A stretch of 64,000 bases of DNA from Viridibacillus sp050278625. Its GTDB lineage: Bacteria > Bacillota > Bacilli > Bacillales_A > Planococcaceae. The stretch spans positions 22,439 to 86,438 of the forward strand of contig NZ_JBNNTI010000013.1 in assembly GCF_050278625.1 (NCBI RefSeq). The letters are read 5' to 3'. Of the stretch, positions 36,269-45,202 are shown piece after piece (positions within the stretch are counted from its first letter, which is position 1; each line of letters starts with the position of its first letter). Made by a program: the position numbers and the translations under genes. A model generated the notes under the pieces. It worked only from the letters and a program-made list of their open reading frames with translations, was not told where the DNA came from and made no database searches.

Positions 36269-38398
36269 ATGGATACTTTTATAAAAAAGTTAATGCAGTA
36301 CTTTCGTTTTCCGGTATTACTTGCCATTATTTTAACAATCACGGGCATTTTGCAATTTTCACTGATGCTTGGGAATGTGAAGGGCGAACATTTCGACTTA
36401 AAACTTTTTCAATTATCGCCGGATACGATACGTTCGATGAAGACAGTAGAAGACACTGTAAAAACGGAGGAAGATAGAGAACAGGCAGCTAGCGAGGTAA
36501 AACCTGTCTATCATTATTCTGAAGAAATTGCGAAAAATCGTGCATCGATGATTAAGTCGATTTTTGACTATGTTTTAGAAGTGAAAACGTCGATTGAAGA
36601 TGGAAAAACTAAAAAAGAAAAAGAAGCTGTTATGCAAAGCCGTGTAGCAGAACTACGAGAAAAATTAATTGCATTAAAAACAGATGGTCAAGGTCTACGG
36701 TTCACCAATCAAGAATTGATAGCTTTGCTCCAACAAGATAATGATTCTTTGCGAGTAACACGTGATGAATTAACAGAACTTGTAAAAAAGCATTTGTCAG
36801 AACCTGTTCGAACTGAGCAAATAGTAGAGACAAAAGAAAAAATTGATAAAGAAATTCGAGAAAAACCTGAATTTCCAAAAGAAATTCGTGCAACACTTGT
36901 GTCAATTGGGCGATTTTCTATAACGGAAACAGAAAAGGAAAATTCAGATTTAACAAAGGAACAAGTTGAACAAGCAAAGGCTAATGTTGATCCAACACGT
37001 ATATTACAAGGGCAAATTATTGTACAAGAAGGACAAGTGATTGATCGTGATGTTTTCCGAGAATTAGAGTTAACGGGAATGTTAGCTGATCATACATCAA
37101 CTAAACCGATAATGGGCCTATTCTTACTAATCATATTACAAATGGCATTCTTCTTTGCACTGTTCAGTAATTGGAAGGCGGATAAAAAGACCAAAGTCCG
37201 TGATCTAATCATTACAGTAACAATTTATTTGCTATCAATTGTCGTGATGGAGTTGTTGAGTCTAATTAAGGATGAATTTGAAGTTATGATAGGGTTCCTT
37301 TACCCGGTCGCGATGGCACCAATGCTTATTAGATTACTAGTTAATGAGCGCATCGCAATTATTATAACGATTATGACGGCAGTTGCAGCAGGCGTCATTT
37401 TCCAGGAAGGTTATGCTACAGTAATTCAAATGGAAGTATCTTTATATATTATTTTCGGTGGATTAAGTAGCTTGTTTTTCAATAAAGGAATTGAAAAACG
37501 TTCGCGAATTTTGCAGACTAGTACGGGTATTGCTATAGCAAATGCGACTTTCATCGGCTTTTATTTATTATTGACACAATCTACATATGGTATGACGGAA
37601 CTTGCATATTATTTAGTTGCTTCCATCGTTTCTGCCTTATTATCAGGAGCACTTACTTTAGGATTATTACCATTTATCGAATCGGCATTCGGTATTCTTT
37701 CATCTTTTAGATTAATAGAGTTAGCAAGTCCAAATCATCCATTACTAAAAAAGATTTTAGTAGAAACACCTGGTACTTATCATCACAGTGTAATGGTAGC
37801 GAATCTTGCCGATGCTGCCTGTGAAGCCATTGGAGCAGATGGCTTGCTTGCAAGAGTAGGGTGCTATTATCATGATATTGGAAAGACAAAAAGGCCAGGA
37901 TTTTTCGTTGAAAACCAAATAGGAGCGATAAATCCTCATGATAGCTTGCCATCAGAAACGAGTCGAGATATTATTATCGCGCATGCTGAAGATGGAGCTA
38001 AAATGTTAGAAGCTTATAAAATGCCAAAAGAAATTATCGACATTGCAAGACAACATCATGGGACGAGTCTTTTGAAGTTCTTTTATTACAAAGAGAAGGA
38101 AAAAAATCCTGCTGTAATTGAATCTAATTATCGTTACCCTGGACCGAAGCCACAAACGAAAGAAATTGCTATAATAAGTGTAGCGGACAGTGTAGAGGCT
38201 GCTGTTCGTTCGATGAAAGAACCAAATGCTGAAAAAATTCAGAAGCTGGTTCATGCCATTGCACAAGATAAATTACTGGATGGACAATTTGATGAATGTG
38301 ATCTTTCTGTCCGGGAATTAAAAAAGATTGAAGCAGTTTTTTGTGAAACGCTAAATGGTATCTTCCATTCACGTATCGAATATCCGAAGCCAAAATAA
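36269..38398 (+). CDS. pgpH: 7TM-HD cyclic-di-AMP phosphodiesterase PgpH
   Basis: 709 residues: a membrane helix (about 15-34), a large extracellular 7TMR-HDED domain (about 40-270), seven membrane helices (about 280-480) and a cytoplasmic HD domain with HHSVMVANLAD and CYYHDIGKTKRP. PgpH proteins hydrolyse c-di-AMP. B. subtilis name YqfF, in the same place between phoH and ybeY. AGGAGG upstream. Confidence 0.94.
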   Translation: MDTFIKKLMQYFRFPVLLAIILTITGILQFSLMLGNVKGEHFDLKLFQLSPDTIRSMKTVEDTVKTEEDREQAASEVKPVYHYSEEIAKNRASMIKSIFDYVLEVKTSIEDGKTKKEKEAVMQSRVAELREKLIALKTDGQGLRFTNQELIALLQQDNDSLRVTRDELTELVKKHLSEPVRTEQIVETKEKIDKEIREKPEFPKEIRATLVSIGRFSITETEKENSDLTKEQVEQAKANVDPTRILQGQIIVQEGQVIDRDVFRELELTGMLADHTSTKPIMGLFLLIILQMAFFFALFSNWKADKKTKVRDLIITVTIYLLSIVVMELLSLIKDEFEVMIGFLYPVAMAPMLIRLLVNERIAIIITIMTAVAAGVIFQEGYATVIQMEVSLYIIFGGLSSLFFNKGIEKRSRILQTSTGIAIANATFIGFYLLLTQSTYGMTELAYYLVASIVSALLSGALTLGLLPFIESAFGILSSFRLIELASPNHPLLKKILVETPGTYHHSVMVANLADAACEAIGADGLLARVGCYYHDIGKTKRPGFFVENQIGAINPHDSLPSETSRDIIIAHAEDGAKMLEAYKMPKEIIDIARQHHGTSLLKFFYYKEKEKNPAVIESNYRYPGPKPQTKEIAIISVADSVEAAVRSMKEPNAEKIQKLVHAIAQDKLLDGQFDECDLSVRELKKIEAVFCETLNGIFHSRIEYPKPK

Positions 38399-38415
38399 GC
38401 CTAGGAGGCAACTAT

Positions 38416-38904
38416 ATGAGTTTAAATATTGATTTTTTAGATGAAACATCAAAAGTAAAGGATTCTGATATCGAGCTAGTAGAGAAATTACTACAACACG
38501 CTGCGACAGTTGAACATATTGAAGATGAAACGGAATTATCCGTGACATTTGTTACGAATGAAGCAATCCATGTAATTAACCGTCAATATCGCCAAAAAGA
38601 TGCACCAACAGATGTTATCTCCTTTGCCCTTGAAGAAATGGGAGAAGGAGAAGTGGAAATTATTGCTGAAGGCATGCCACGTATTTTAGGTGATATTATT
38701 ATTTCAATCGATCGTACACAAGAACAAGCGGATGAATACGGACATTCATTTGAACGAGAATTAGGCTTTTTAGCTGTACATGGCTTTTTACATTTACTTG
38801 GCTATGACCATATGGAGCCTGAAGATGAAAAAGTAATGTTTGGCAAACAAGATGAAATTCTTGAATCTTACGGCTTAAGCCGTGATGCTTATGAACGTCA
38901 GTAA
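38416..38904 (+). CDS. ybeY: Endoribonuclease YbeY (rRNA maturation factor)
   Basis: Zinc metalloprotein for 16S rRNA 3' processing and ribosome quality control. The HGFLHLLGYDH motif (H122, H126, H132) is the zinc site. 162 residues, AGGAGG upstream; 3' end overlaps dgkA. Confidence 0.96.
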   Translation: MSLNIDFLDETSKVKDSDIELVEKLLQHAATVEHIEDETELSVTFVTNEAIHVINRQYRQKDAPTDVISFALEEMGEGEVEIIAEGMPRILGDIIISIDRTQEQADEYGHSFERELGFLAVHGFLHLLGYDHMEPEDEKVMFGKQDEILESYGLSRDAYERQ

Positions 38905-39253
38905 ATTTCTAAAATCATTTCAGTATGCATTTCAGGGGATATTGCATGCATTTAAAGAACAGAATTTTCGCTTCCACGTGTTAGCAGCCATCGTTGTTAT
39001 TAGCGTAGGTTTGCTAACAGGATTATCTCAAATGGAGTGGTTTGTGATAATTATTGTTATTGCTATTATGCTGACCCTTGAAATGATTAACACGGCTATT
39101 GAGCGAGTAGTAGATCTTACTACAACAGAAATACACCCTCTTGCCAAACAGTCGAAAGATCTTGCTGCAGGTGCTGTACTTGTATTTGCTTGTGCAAGTG
39201 CTATAATCGGGATACTCATCTTTTTGCCTAAGTGGATGAATTATTTTACATGA
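38885..39253 (+). CDS. dgkA: Diacylglycerol/undecaprenol kinase family protein
   Basis: Small integral membrane kinase; Gram-positive members phosphorylate undecaprenol to recycle the cell-wall lipid carrier. Three membrane helices and the signature LEMINTAIERVVDL are present. The start is uncertain among GTG 38882, ATG 38885 and ATG 38891, all overlapping the end of ybeY. Confidence 0.92.
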   Translation: MLMNVSKFLKSFQYAFQGILHAFKEQNFRFHVLAAIVVISVGLLTGLSQMEWFVIIIVIAIMLTLEMINTAIERVVDLTTTEIHPLAKQSKDLAAGAVLVFACASAIIGILIFLPKWMNYFT

Positions 39254-39263
39254 GGTGATTCTT

Positions 39264-39671
39264 ATGGATAAGCATCAATTAATAGAAGAGTCAAAACTAG
39301 GACGCGAAAATGCCCATGTCCCTTATTCAAAATTTAAAGTCGGTGCATCTCTACTAACAAAAGAAGGTAAAGTTTACCGTGGATGCAATATTGAAAATGC
39401 AAGTTACAGTATGACAAATTGTGCAGAACGTACTGCTATTTTCAAGGCTATTTCAGAAGGCGAAAATGAATTTACTGCGCTAGCTGTTGTTGCAGATACA
39501 GAAGGACCATGCTCACCATGTGGAGCTTGTCGCCAAGTTATTGCTGAATTTTGCGAACCAGATATGCCAGTTTACTTAACAAATTTAAAAGGCGATGTTC
39601 AAGAAACCACAGTTCGTGAACTTTTACCAGGTGCCTTTACACCGGAGGATTTAAGGAATGCAGGAAAATAA
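39264..39671 (+). CDS. cdd: Cytidine deaminase
   Basis: Zinc hydrolase converting cytidine/deoxycytidine to uridine forms. NCAERTAIF and PCGACRQ supply the zinc Cys and catalytic Glu. ATG 39264 follows TGAGGTG by six bases, giving 135 residues. The stop overlaps the era start by 14 bases, a conserved cdd-era coupling. Confidence 0.96.
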   Translation: MDKHQLIEESKLGRENAHVPYSKFKVGASLLTKEGKVYRGCNIENASYSMTNCAERTAIFKAISEGENEFTALAVVADTEGPCSPCGACRQVIAEFCEPDMPVYLTNLKGDVQETTVRELLPGAFTPEDLRNAGK

Positions 39672-40569
39672 TCAATTCAAATCAGGCTTTATTTCAATTA
39701 TTGGTAGACCAAACGTAGGGAAATCAACGTTTCTGAATCGTGTTATAGGTCAGAAAATCGCCATTATGAGTGATAAACCACAAACAACACGAAACAAAGT
39801 ACAAGGTGTTTTAACACAAGATGATAGCCAAATGGTATTCATCGATACACCAGGAATTCATAAACCAAAACATAAATTGGGAGAATTCATGTTAAAAGTG
39901 TCTAAAAACACTTTGCGAGAAGTTGATGTCATTATGTTCATGGTCAACGCAACCCAAAAGTTAGGCAAAGGGGATCAGTTCATTTTAGAAATGCTTGAAG
40001 GTAACGAAACACCTGTCTTTTTAGTAATCAATAAAATCGACCAAGTGCACCCTGATAACTTATTACACACAATTGAAGATTATAAAGCTGAATATGATTT
40101 TGCTGAGATTATTCCAATTTCTGCGCTAGATGGTAATAATGTTGATCGTTTGCTTGAAACAATCACAAAATATTTACCAGAAGGACCGCAATATTACCCA
40201 GCTGATCAAGTAACAGACCATCCAGAGCGCTTTATCATTTCAGAATTAGTACGTGAAAAAGTATTGCACTTAACACGTGAAGAGATTCCACATTCAATCG
40301 CAGTGCAAGTGGATAAAATTGCGAAAGATGAAGAAAAAGATATGATACGTGTAATGGCTACAATTATTGTAGAACGCGATTCACAAAAAGGGATTGTCAT
40401 TGGTAAACGAGGTGCCCTTTTGAAAGAAGTCGGAATCCGTGCACGTAAAGACATAGAAATGCTTTTAGGCAGTAAAGTGTACTTAGAACTTTGGGTCAAA
40501 GTACAAAAAGACTGGCGTAACAAATCTTCTCAATTACGTGATTTTGGTTTCCGAGAAGACGAATATTAA
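39658..40569 (+). CDS. era: GTPase Era
   Basis: Essential GTPase that binds the 16S rRNA 3' end in 30S maturation. G1 GRPNVGKS, G3 DTPG, G4 NKID, and the C-terminal KH domain with GIVIGKRGALLKEVG. 303 residues; GGAGG lies in the end of cdd. Confidence 0.97.
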   Translation: MQENNQFKSGFISIIGRPNVGKSTFLNRVIGQKIAIMSDKPQTTRNKVQGVLTQDDSQMVFIDTPGIHKPKHKLGEFMLKVSKNTLREVDVIMFMVNATQKLGKGDQFILEMLEGNETPVFLVINKIDQVHPDNLLHTIEDYKAEYDFAEIIPISALDGNNVDRLLETITKYLPEGPQYYPADQVTDHPERFIISELVREKVLHLTREEIPHSIAVQVDKIAKDEEKDMIRVMATIIVERDSQKGIVIGKRGALLKEVGIRARKDIEMLLGSKVYLELWVKVQKDWRNKSSQLRDFGFREDEY

Positions 40570-40588
40570 GTTAGGGATGTGAAGGCAA

Positions 40589-41404
40589 TTGCTGAATAAA
40601 TGGGAAGGCATTGTCTTAAAAACACAACCATATGGCGAGACCAATAAAATAGTCACGTTTATGACGCGAGAAGCTGGAAAGGTGACGGCTATGGCTCGCG
40701 GTGCGAAAAAACCATCAAGCCGTTTAGCTTCTGTTACACAACCTTTTACATATGGTTCCTTTTTAATACAGCAAGGACGTGGAATGGGGACAGTGCAACA
40801 AGGTGAACCTATTGAATCAATGCGTCATATTCGTGAAAATATTGTAGCGACCGCCTATGCTAGTTATACAGTTGAACTTGTCGACCGTTTGATTGAATCA
40901 GAAAAAGCTGAACCCTATGCTTTTGAAGTATTAGTGCAAGCATTACGTGCCATTGAAGAAGGTTATGATTCAGAAGCGATTTCTTTGTTTGTAGAATGGA
41001 AAATGCTCCCCTTTACTGGTGTTCAACCAATATTGCATGAATGCGCAAGTTGTAGTGCAGTTGATGGAGAATTTGCATTTTCATTTACACAAGGGGGCTT
41101 CCTTTGTCATCGTTGCTTCCACCAGGATCCGTATATAATACGCCTTTCACCAACTCAGTTAAAGCTTATTAGAATGTTTTACAGTGTACCTATTGAAAAG
41201 ATAGGGAAACTGACGTTGAAAAAAGAAACAAAGAAATTTATTAAAAAAATTATCACAACAATTTATGAGGAACAAACAGGTCTGCGCTTAAAATCAAAAG
41301 CATTCATTGAGCAGCTTGAAAGAACCCCTCAACTATTCGGAGCGGATTTCGAATCTAAAAAAGAAGCATCCGAAGAAACAGAAAACCCACAAGCTGAAGA
41401 TTAA
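40589..41404 (+). CDS. recO: DNA repair protein RecO
   Basis: Loads RecA with RecR in recombinational repair. N-terminal OB fold (WEGIVLKTQPYGETNKIV), central helices and a four-Cys zinc site (CASC...CHRC, near 152 and 175). TTG start behind AGGGATGTGAAGG. The 3' end forms half of the terminator. Confidence 0.94.
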   Translation: MLNKWEGIVLKTQPYGETNKIVTFMTREAGKVTAMARGAKKPSSRLASVTQPFTYGSFLIQQGRGMGTVQQGEPIESMRHIRENIVATAYASYTVELVDRLIESEKAEPYAFEVLVQALRAIEEGYDSEAISLFVEWKMLPFTGVQPILHECASCSAVDGEFAFSFTQGGFLCHRCFHQDPYIIRLSPTQLKLIRMFYSVPIEKIGKLTLKKETKKFIKKIITTIYEEQTGLRLKSKAFIEQLERTPQLFGADFESKKEASEETENPQAED

Positions 41405-41422
41405 TCAGCTTGTGGGTTTTTG
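41386..41422 (+). terminator. recO terminator overlapping its 3' end
   Basis: CCCACAAGCTGA (41386-41397) pairs perfectly with TCAGCTTGTGGG (41405-41416) around the stop codon, followed by TTTTTG. Confidence 0.9.
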
Positions 41423-41490
41423 TTTGTTTTAGACGATAAAATGAGTTTCTAAGGACTTAAATGTTCTGTTAAATAACAATCAACTAGGTT

Positions 41491-41553
41491 AGTGCAACAA
41501 TCATACAAGGTAGCGCAACAATCGACGGGCTTAGTGCAACAATCATATCCAGC
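41491..41553. repeat. Three 21-bp intergenic tandem repeats
   Basis: AGTGCAACAATC, AGCGCAACAATC and AGTGCAACAATC begin at 41491, 41512 and 41533, a strict 21-base period with a conserved 12-base core and variable 9-base tail. The last unit runs into the larger repeat at 41545. Confidence 0.8.
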
Positions 41554-41670
41554 TTCAGGCGCTAGACTCTCGAGGTCACTTTCACTTTCTCGGACAAAAG
41601 CTGAAAAGACGCTTTTGATTCGAAAGTTCCAGTGCTAGTCGAGTCTGACCGAGCGCCTTCAGCATTTAAG
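41545..41670. repeat. Dispersed 126-bp repeat, tandem copy 1
   Basis: Begins ATATCCAGCTTCAGGCGCTA and ends GCGCCTTCAGCATTTAAG. The ends (CTTCAGGCGCT and AGCGCCTTCAG) are near inverted repeats, so the element can fold on itself. Copy 2 starts exactly 130 bases later. Confidence 0.9.
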
Positions 41671-41674
41671 AAAG

Positions 41675-41799
41675 ATATCCAGCTTCAGGCGCTAGACTCT
41701 CGAGGTCACTTTCACTTTCTCGGACAAAAGCTGAAAGACGCTTTTGATTCGAAAGTTCCAGTGCTAGTCGAGTCTGAACGAGCGCCTTCAGCATTTAAG
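41675..41799. repeat. Dispersed 126-bp repeat, tandem copy 2
   Basis: Nearly identical to copy 1: one A is missing from an AAAA run and one substitution (GACCGAGC to GAACGAGC). It stops just short of the glyQS 3' end, which it may serve as a structured 3' boundary on the minus strand. Confidence 0.9.
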
Positions 41800-41800
41800 A

Positions 41801-43183
41801 TTAAAATTCAAGATGTTTTGCGATATAACCTTTAACATCTGTAATCGGCATACGAACTTGTTCCATAGAATCGCGGTGACGTACGGTTACTTGACCATCT
41901 TCTACTGAGTCGAAGTCGTAAGTGATACAGAATGGTGTACCAATTTCATCTTGGCGACGGTAGCGTTTACCGATTGATTGAGATTCGTCATAATCCACTG
42001 GGAATTCTTTACGAAGATCAGCCCAAACGTCATTAGCTTGCTCTGCTAATTTTTTTGAAAGTGGTAAGACTGCTGCTTTGAATGGTGCCAAGGCAGGGTG
42101 GAAGCGAAGGACTGTACGTTTGTCGTCGTTCTCTAATTCTTCCTCATCATATGCATCACATAAGAATGCAAGTGTTACACGGTCTGCTCCTAATGATGGT
42201 TCGATACAATATGGTACATAGCGTTCGTTCGTAACTGGATCGATATAAGTGAAATCTTCACCTGAATGTTCCATATGACGTTTTAAATCAAAGTCTGTAC
42301 GAGATGCTACACCCCAAAGTTCGCCCCAGCCAAATGGGAATTGGAATTCGATGTCCGTCGTTGCATTTGAGTAGTGAGAAAGTTCATCGTCTGCGTGATC
42401 ACGTAGGCGCATGCTGCTTTCAGACATACTTAAGTTTAATAACCAGTTTTTACAGAAGTCTTTCCAGTAAGCATGCCACTCTAATTCAGAACCTGGTTTA
42501 CAGAAGAATTCAAGTTCCATTTGTTCAAATTCACGGGTACGGAAAGTAAAGTTCCCTGGTGTAATTTCGTTACGGAAAGATTTTCCTACTTGTGCAATAC
42601 CGAATGGTGTACGTTTACGCATTGAACGTTGAACGTTTTTGAAATTCACGAAAATACCTTGTGCTGTTTCAGGACGTAGGAAAATCTCGTTTGTTGAAGA
42701 TTCAGTTACGCCTTGGAATGTTTTGAACATTAAATTGAATTGACGGATATCAGTAAAATCTTGTTCGCCACAATCTGGACATTTCACGTCATATTCACTC
42801 ATTACTTCAGCCATTTTATCCAAAGGTAAACCATCTACGATAATTTCTTGACCTTGTGCTAATGCAGCATCTTCGATTAATTTATCTGCACGATGGCGAG
42901 ATTTACATTTTTTACAGTCAACCATTGGGTCATTGAAGTTACCAACATGACCAGATGCTACCCAAGTTTTTGGATTCATTAGGATAGCGGCGTCAAGACC
43001 AACATTATATTGTGATTCTTGTACGAATTTTAGCCACCATGCTTTTTTTACGTTGTTTTTTAGTTCTACACCAAGTGGGCCGTAATCCCAAGTGTTTGCT
43101 AATCCGCCGTAGATTTCAGATCCAGGGAATACGAATCCACGATGTTTTGCTAAGCTAACGATATTTTCCATTGATTTTGCCAT
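41801..43183 (-). CDS. glyQS: Glycyl-tRNA synthetase, single-chain type
   Basis: Class II synthetase charging tRNA-Gly, the single-chain dimeric type rather than the glyQ/glyS two-subunit type of B. subtilis. Class II motifs are visible (FKTFQGV near motif 1, FRNEITPGNFTFRTREFEQMELE motif 2 read in parts, GADRVTLAFL motif 3). ATG 43183 follows GGAGGG; 460 residues. A glycine T-box leader controls it. Confidence 0.96.
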   Translation of the reverse strand: MAKSMENIVSLAKHRGFVFPGSEIYGGLANTWDYGPLGVELKNNVKKAWWLKFVQESQYNVGLDAAILMNPKTWVASGHVGNFNDPMVDCKKCKSRHRADKLIEDAALAQGQEIIVDGLPLDKMAEVMSEYDVKCPDCGEQDFTDIRQFNLMFKTFQGVTESSTNEIFLRPETAQGIFVNFKNVQRSMRKRTPFGIAQVGKSFRNEITPGNFTFRTREFEQMELEFFCKPGSELEWHAYWKDFCKNWLLNLSMSESSMRLRDHADDELSHYSNATTDIEFQFPFGWGELWGVASRTDFDLKRHMEHSGEDFTYIDPVTNERYVPYCIEPSLGADRVTLAFLCDAYDEEELENDDKRTVLRFHPALAPFKAAVLPLSKKLAEQANDVWADLRKEFPVDYDESQSIGKRYRRQDEIGTPFCITYDFDSVEDGQVTVRHRDSMEQVRMPITDVKGYIAKHLEF

Positions 43184-43218
43184 GAAAATCCCTCCATAAA
43201 GTAATTTAAAATAAGAAA

Positions 43219-43417
43219 GCACCCGTCTCCGGGCACAATGCCCGGGGACGAGTGCGTAATGACCCGCGGTTCCACCCCGATTGACTAAGACCAAACTTAG
43301 TCCTCTTTAAAAAAATTAGCTCCCGGTTGCCGTTTCTCATTTCGTGTAGGCTTTCACGATCCCTACTCGCTATGTTTTAAAATGATACTTATTTTCCGTT
43401 CATCGCTTATATGATTT
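43219..43417 (-). promoter_or_regulatory. Glycine T-box leader of glyQS
   Basis: On the minus strand a leader of about 200 bases holds a stem-I region with the AGCGAGTAGGGATCGTGAAAG distal motifs, a specifier loop with codon GGC (43331-43329, Gly), the T-box core GGGTGGAACCGCGG (about 43278-43264) and a terminator hairpin (43255-43219, GC-rich 17-bp stem) ending in T-rich DNA. Uncharged tRNA-Gly should favour the antiterminator and glyQS expression. Confidence 0.93.
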
Positions 43418-43423
43418 GAACAC

Positions 43424-43452
43424 ATTGTAACATGCGTTTCTTTTCTTAGCAA
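43424..43452 (-). promoter_or_regulatory. Sigma-A promoter of glyQS
   Basis: Minus strand TTGCTA (43452-43447), 17-base spacer, TACAAT (43429-43424), just before the T-box. Confidence 0.7.
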
Positions 43453-43508
43453 TATACATTGAAATAGTATATAATTATCAAGTATTGAGTATAACACTTT
43501 TTGAGGCG

Positions 43509-44147
43509 GTGAGTCCAATAGAACTCAACAAACGTCAGGATGAGATCTTAGAAATTGTTAAAGGAAACGGCCCTATAACGGGAGAACAAATTGCTGAGCG
43601 GCTTTCACTGACTAGAGCGACACTAAGACCAGATCTAGCCATACTAACAATGGCAGGTTATTTAGATGCTAGACCACGTGTGGGTTATTTTTATTCTGGT
43701 AAAAAGACAGGTCAAGCTGTTATAGATAGCATGATGAATATGAAAGTGAAAGATTTCCAGTCAATTCCAATTGTAGTATCTGAGAATATTTCAGTATATG
43801 ATGCCATCTGTCAGATGTTTCTAGAAGACGTTGGAACTCTTTTTGTTGTAGACAAAAACGCATTCTTGACAGGTGTCTTATCAAGGAAAGACTTACTTCG
43901 CACAAGTATTGGAAATCAGGACTTAAATAACATTCCAGTACATATTATAATGACAAGAATGCCTAATATTGCATTTTGTATGAAGTCAGATGGGTTGATT
44001 CAAGCTGCCAATAAGCTTATTGAAAGACAAATTGATGCGTTACCTGTCGTCCTTGAACATCCCGATGGCTACGAAGTCATAGGTCGGCTAACAAAAACAA
44101 ATATTACGCGAGCATTTTTATCGCTTGCTGATAATCATGATTTGTGA
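43509..44147 (+). CDS. ccpN: Transcriptional repressor CcpN
   Basis: Represses gluconeogenic genes in B. subtilis in the presence of glucose. An N-terminal winged helix (NGPITGEQIAERLSLTRATLRPDL) and two CBS domains that sense nucleotides. I start at GTG 43509 (MSPIELNKRQ), which aligns with the B. subtilis N-terminus; the TTG at 43485 is too close to the likely promoter. Followed by ppsR, as in B. subtilis (yqzB-yqfL). Confidence 0.92.
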   Translation: MSPIELNKRQDEILEIVKGNGPITGEQIAERLSLTRATLRPDLAILTMAGYLDARPRVGYFYSGKKTGQAVIDSMMNMKVKDFQSIPIVVSENISVYDAICQMFLEDVGTLFVVDKNAFLTGVLSRKDLLRTSIGNQDLNNIPVHIIMTRMPNIAFCMKSDGLIQAANKLIERQIDALPVVLEHPDGYEVIGRLTKTNITRAFLSLADNHDL

Positions 44148-44160
44148 GGTGATGCATCCA

Positions 44161-44976
44161 ATGAATAAATTAGCCGTATTTATCGTTTCTGATTCAGTTG
44201 GAGAGACAGGAGAACTTGTCACAAAAGCTGCAATCAGCCAATTCAGACCTGGTATGCAGGATACTTTTTTGAAGCGTTTCCCTCATGTAGAGAGTTTGGA
44301 ACAGTTAAAAGAAATTGTTCATTTAGCTACTGAACAAGGTGCCATAATCGTCTATACACTTGTAAAAGATGAAATGCGTTCTTATGTACAACATTTAAGT
44401 GATAACATGTTTGTTCCGGCGATTGATTTGATGGGACCACTAATGGGGAAATTGGAAGAAACTTTAAAAATTGAGCCTGTAGAAGAGCCAGGATTAGTAC
44501 GAAAATTAGATGATGATTATTTTAAAAAGATTGAAGCAATTGAATTTGCAGTTAAATACGATGATGGTAGGGACCCTAGAGGCTTATTACTAGCAGATAT
44601 AGTGCTTGTAGGAGTTTCACGTACATCAAAAACTCCATTATCTCAGTATTTAGCTCATAAGCGTTTTAAAGTTGCAAACGTACCACTCGTTCCCGAAGTT
44701 GAGCCACCTGAGGAATTATTCTTAGTGGATTCTCAAAAATGTTTTGGGCTTGTAATTTCGCCTGAAAAGTTGAATAATATAAGAAAAGAGCGTTTGATTG
44801 CACTTGGATTGAACGACGGTGCGAATTACGCAAAACTTGATCGAATCAATGAAGAAATTGTACATTTCCGAAAAGTAGTCAATCGCATCGGGTGTCATGT
44901 CATTGATGTGACAAACCGCGCTGTAGAAGAGACTGCAAATGATATACTTCACCGCATTCAATTATCGAAAAAGTGA
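44161..44976 (+). CDS. ppsR: PPDK/PEP synthase regulatory protein (DUF299)
   Basis: Bifunctional ADP-dependent kinase/Pi-dependent pyrophosphorylase family controlling pyruvate phosphate dikinase or PEP synthase. P-loop GVSRTSKTP near 151-159 is the family mark. B. subtilis YqfL, in operon with ccpN and needed for CcpN activity. ATG 44161 behind GAGGTG gives 271 residues. No dikinase gene is in the window. Confidence 0.93.
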   Translation: MNKLAVFIVSDSVGETGELVTKAAISQFRPGMQDTFLKRFPHVESLEQLKEIVHLATEQGAIIVYTLVKDEMRSYVQHLSDNMFVPAIDLMGPLMGKLEETLKIEPVEEPGLVRKLDDDYFKKIEAIEFAVKYDDGRDPRGLLLADIVLVGVSRTSKTPLSQYLAHKRFKVANVPLVPEVEPPEELFLVDSQKCFGLVISPEKLNNIRKERLIALGLNDGANYAKLDRINEEIVHFRKVVNRIGCHVIDVTNRAVEETANDILHRIQLSKK

Positions 44977-44990
44977 TATAAGTATGCAAG

Positions 44991-45018
44991 CCGCCCCGTA
45001 TCTGGGGAGGTTTTTTTG
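44991..45018 (+). terminator. Terminator after ppsR
   Basis: CCGCCCC (44991-44997) and GGGGAGG (45004-45010, one G-A mismatch) followed by seven T. Confidence 0.8.
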
Positions 45019-45202
45019 TTTGTATATATAAAAAAGTGATAGATTTTTCAATTGAAATGTTTTATAATAAAGAATTGTGGTAAAAATGTATTTAAGTATT
45101 TTTACCTTTCCATAATAAAATATAAAATTTTTTGTCGAAATATGCAGGACTTTTTAATGATTATCTCGAATTCAGTTATTAGCAAGTAAAGATGGTGATG
45201 GA

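Noticed and set aside
41491..41799. CRISPR array
   Set aside because: Repeats are contiguous or nearly so, without unique spacers of constant length, and no cas genes are present.
41632..41835. 67-codon frame with two VES(D/E)RAPSAF repeats
   Set aside because: It lies wholly inside the 126-bp dispersed repeat and runs into the glyQS 3' end; the internal protein repeat only reflects the DNA repeat.
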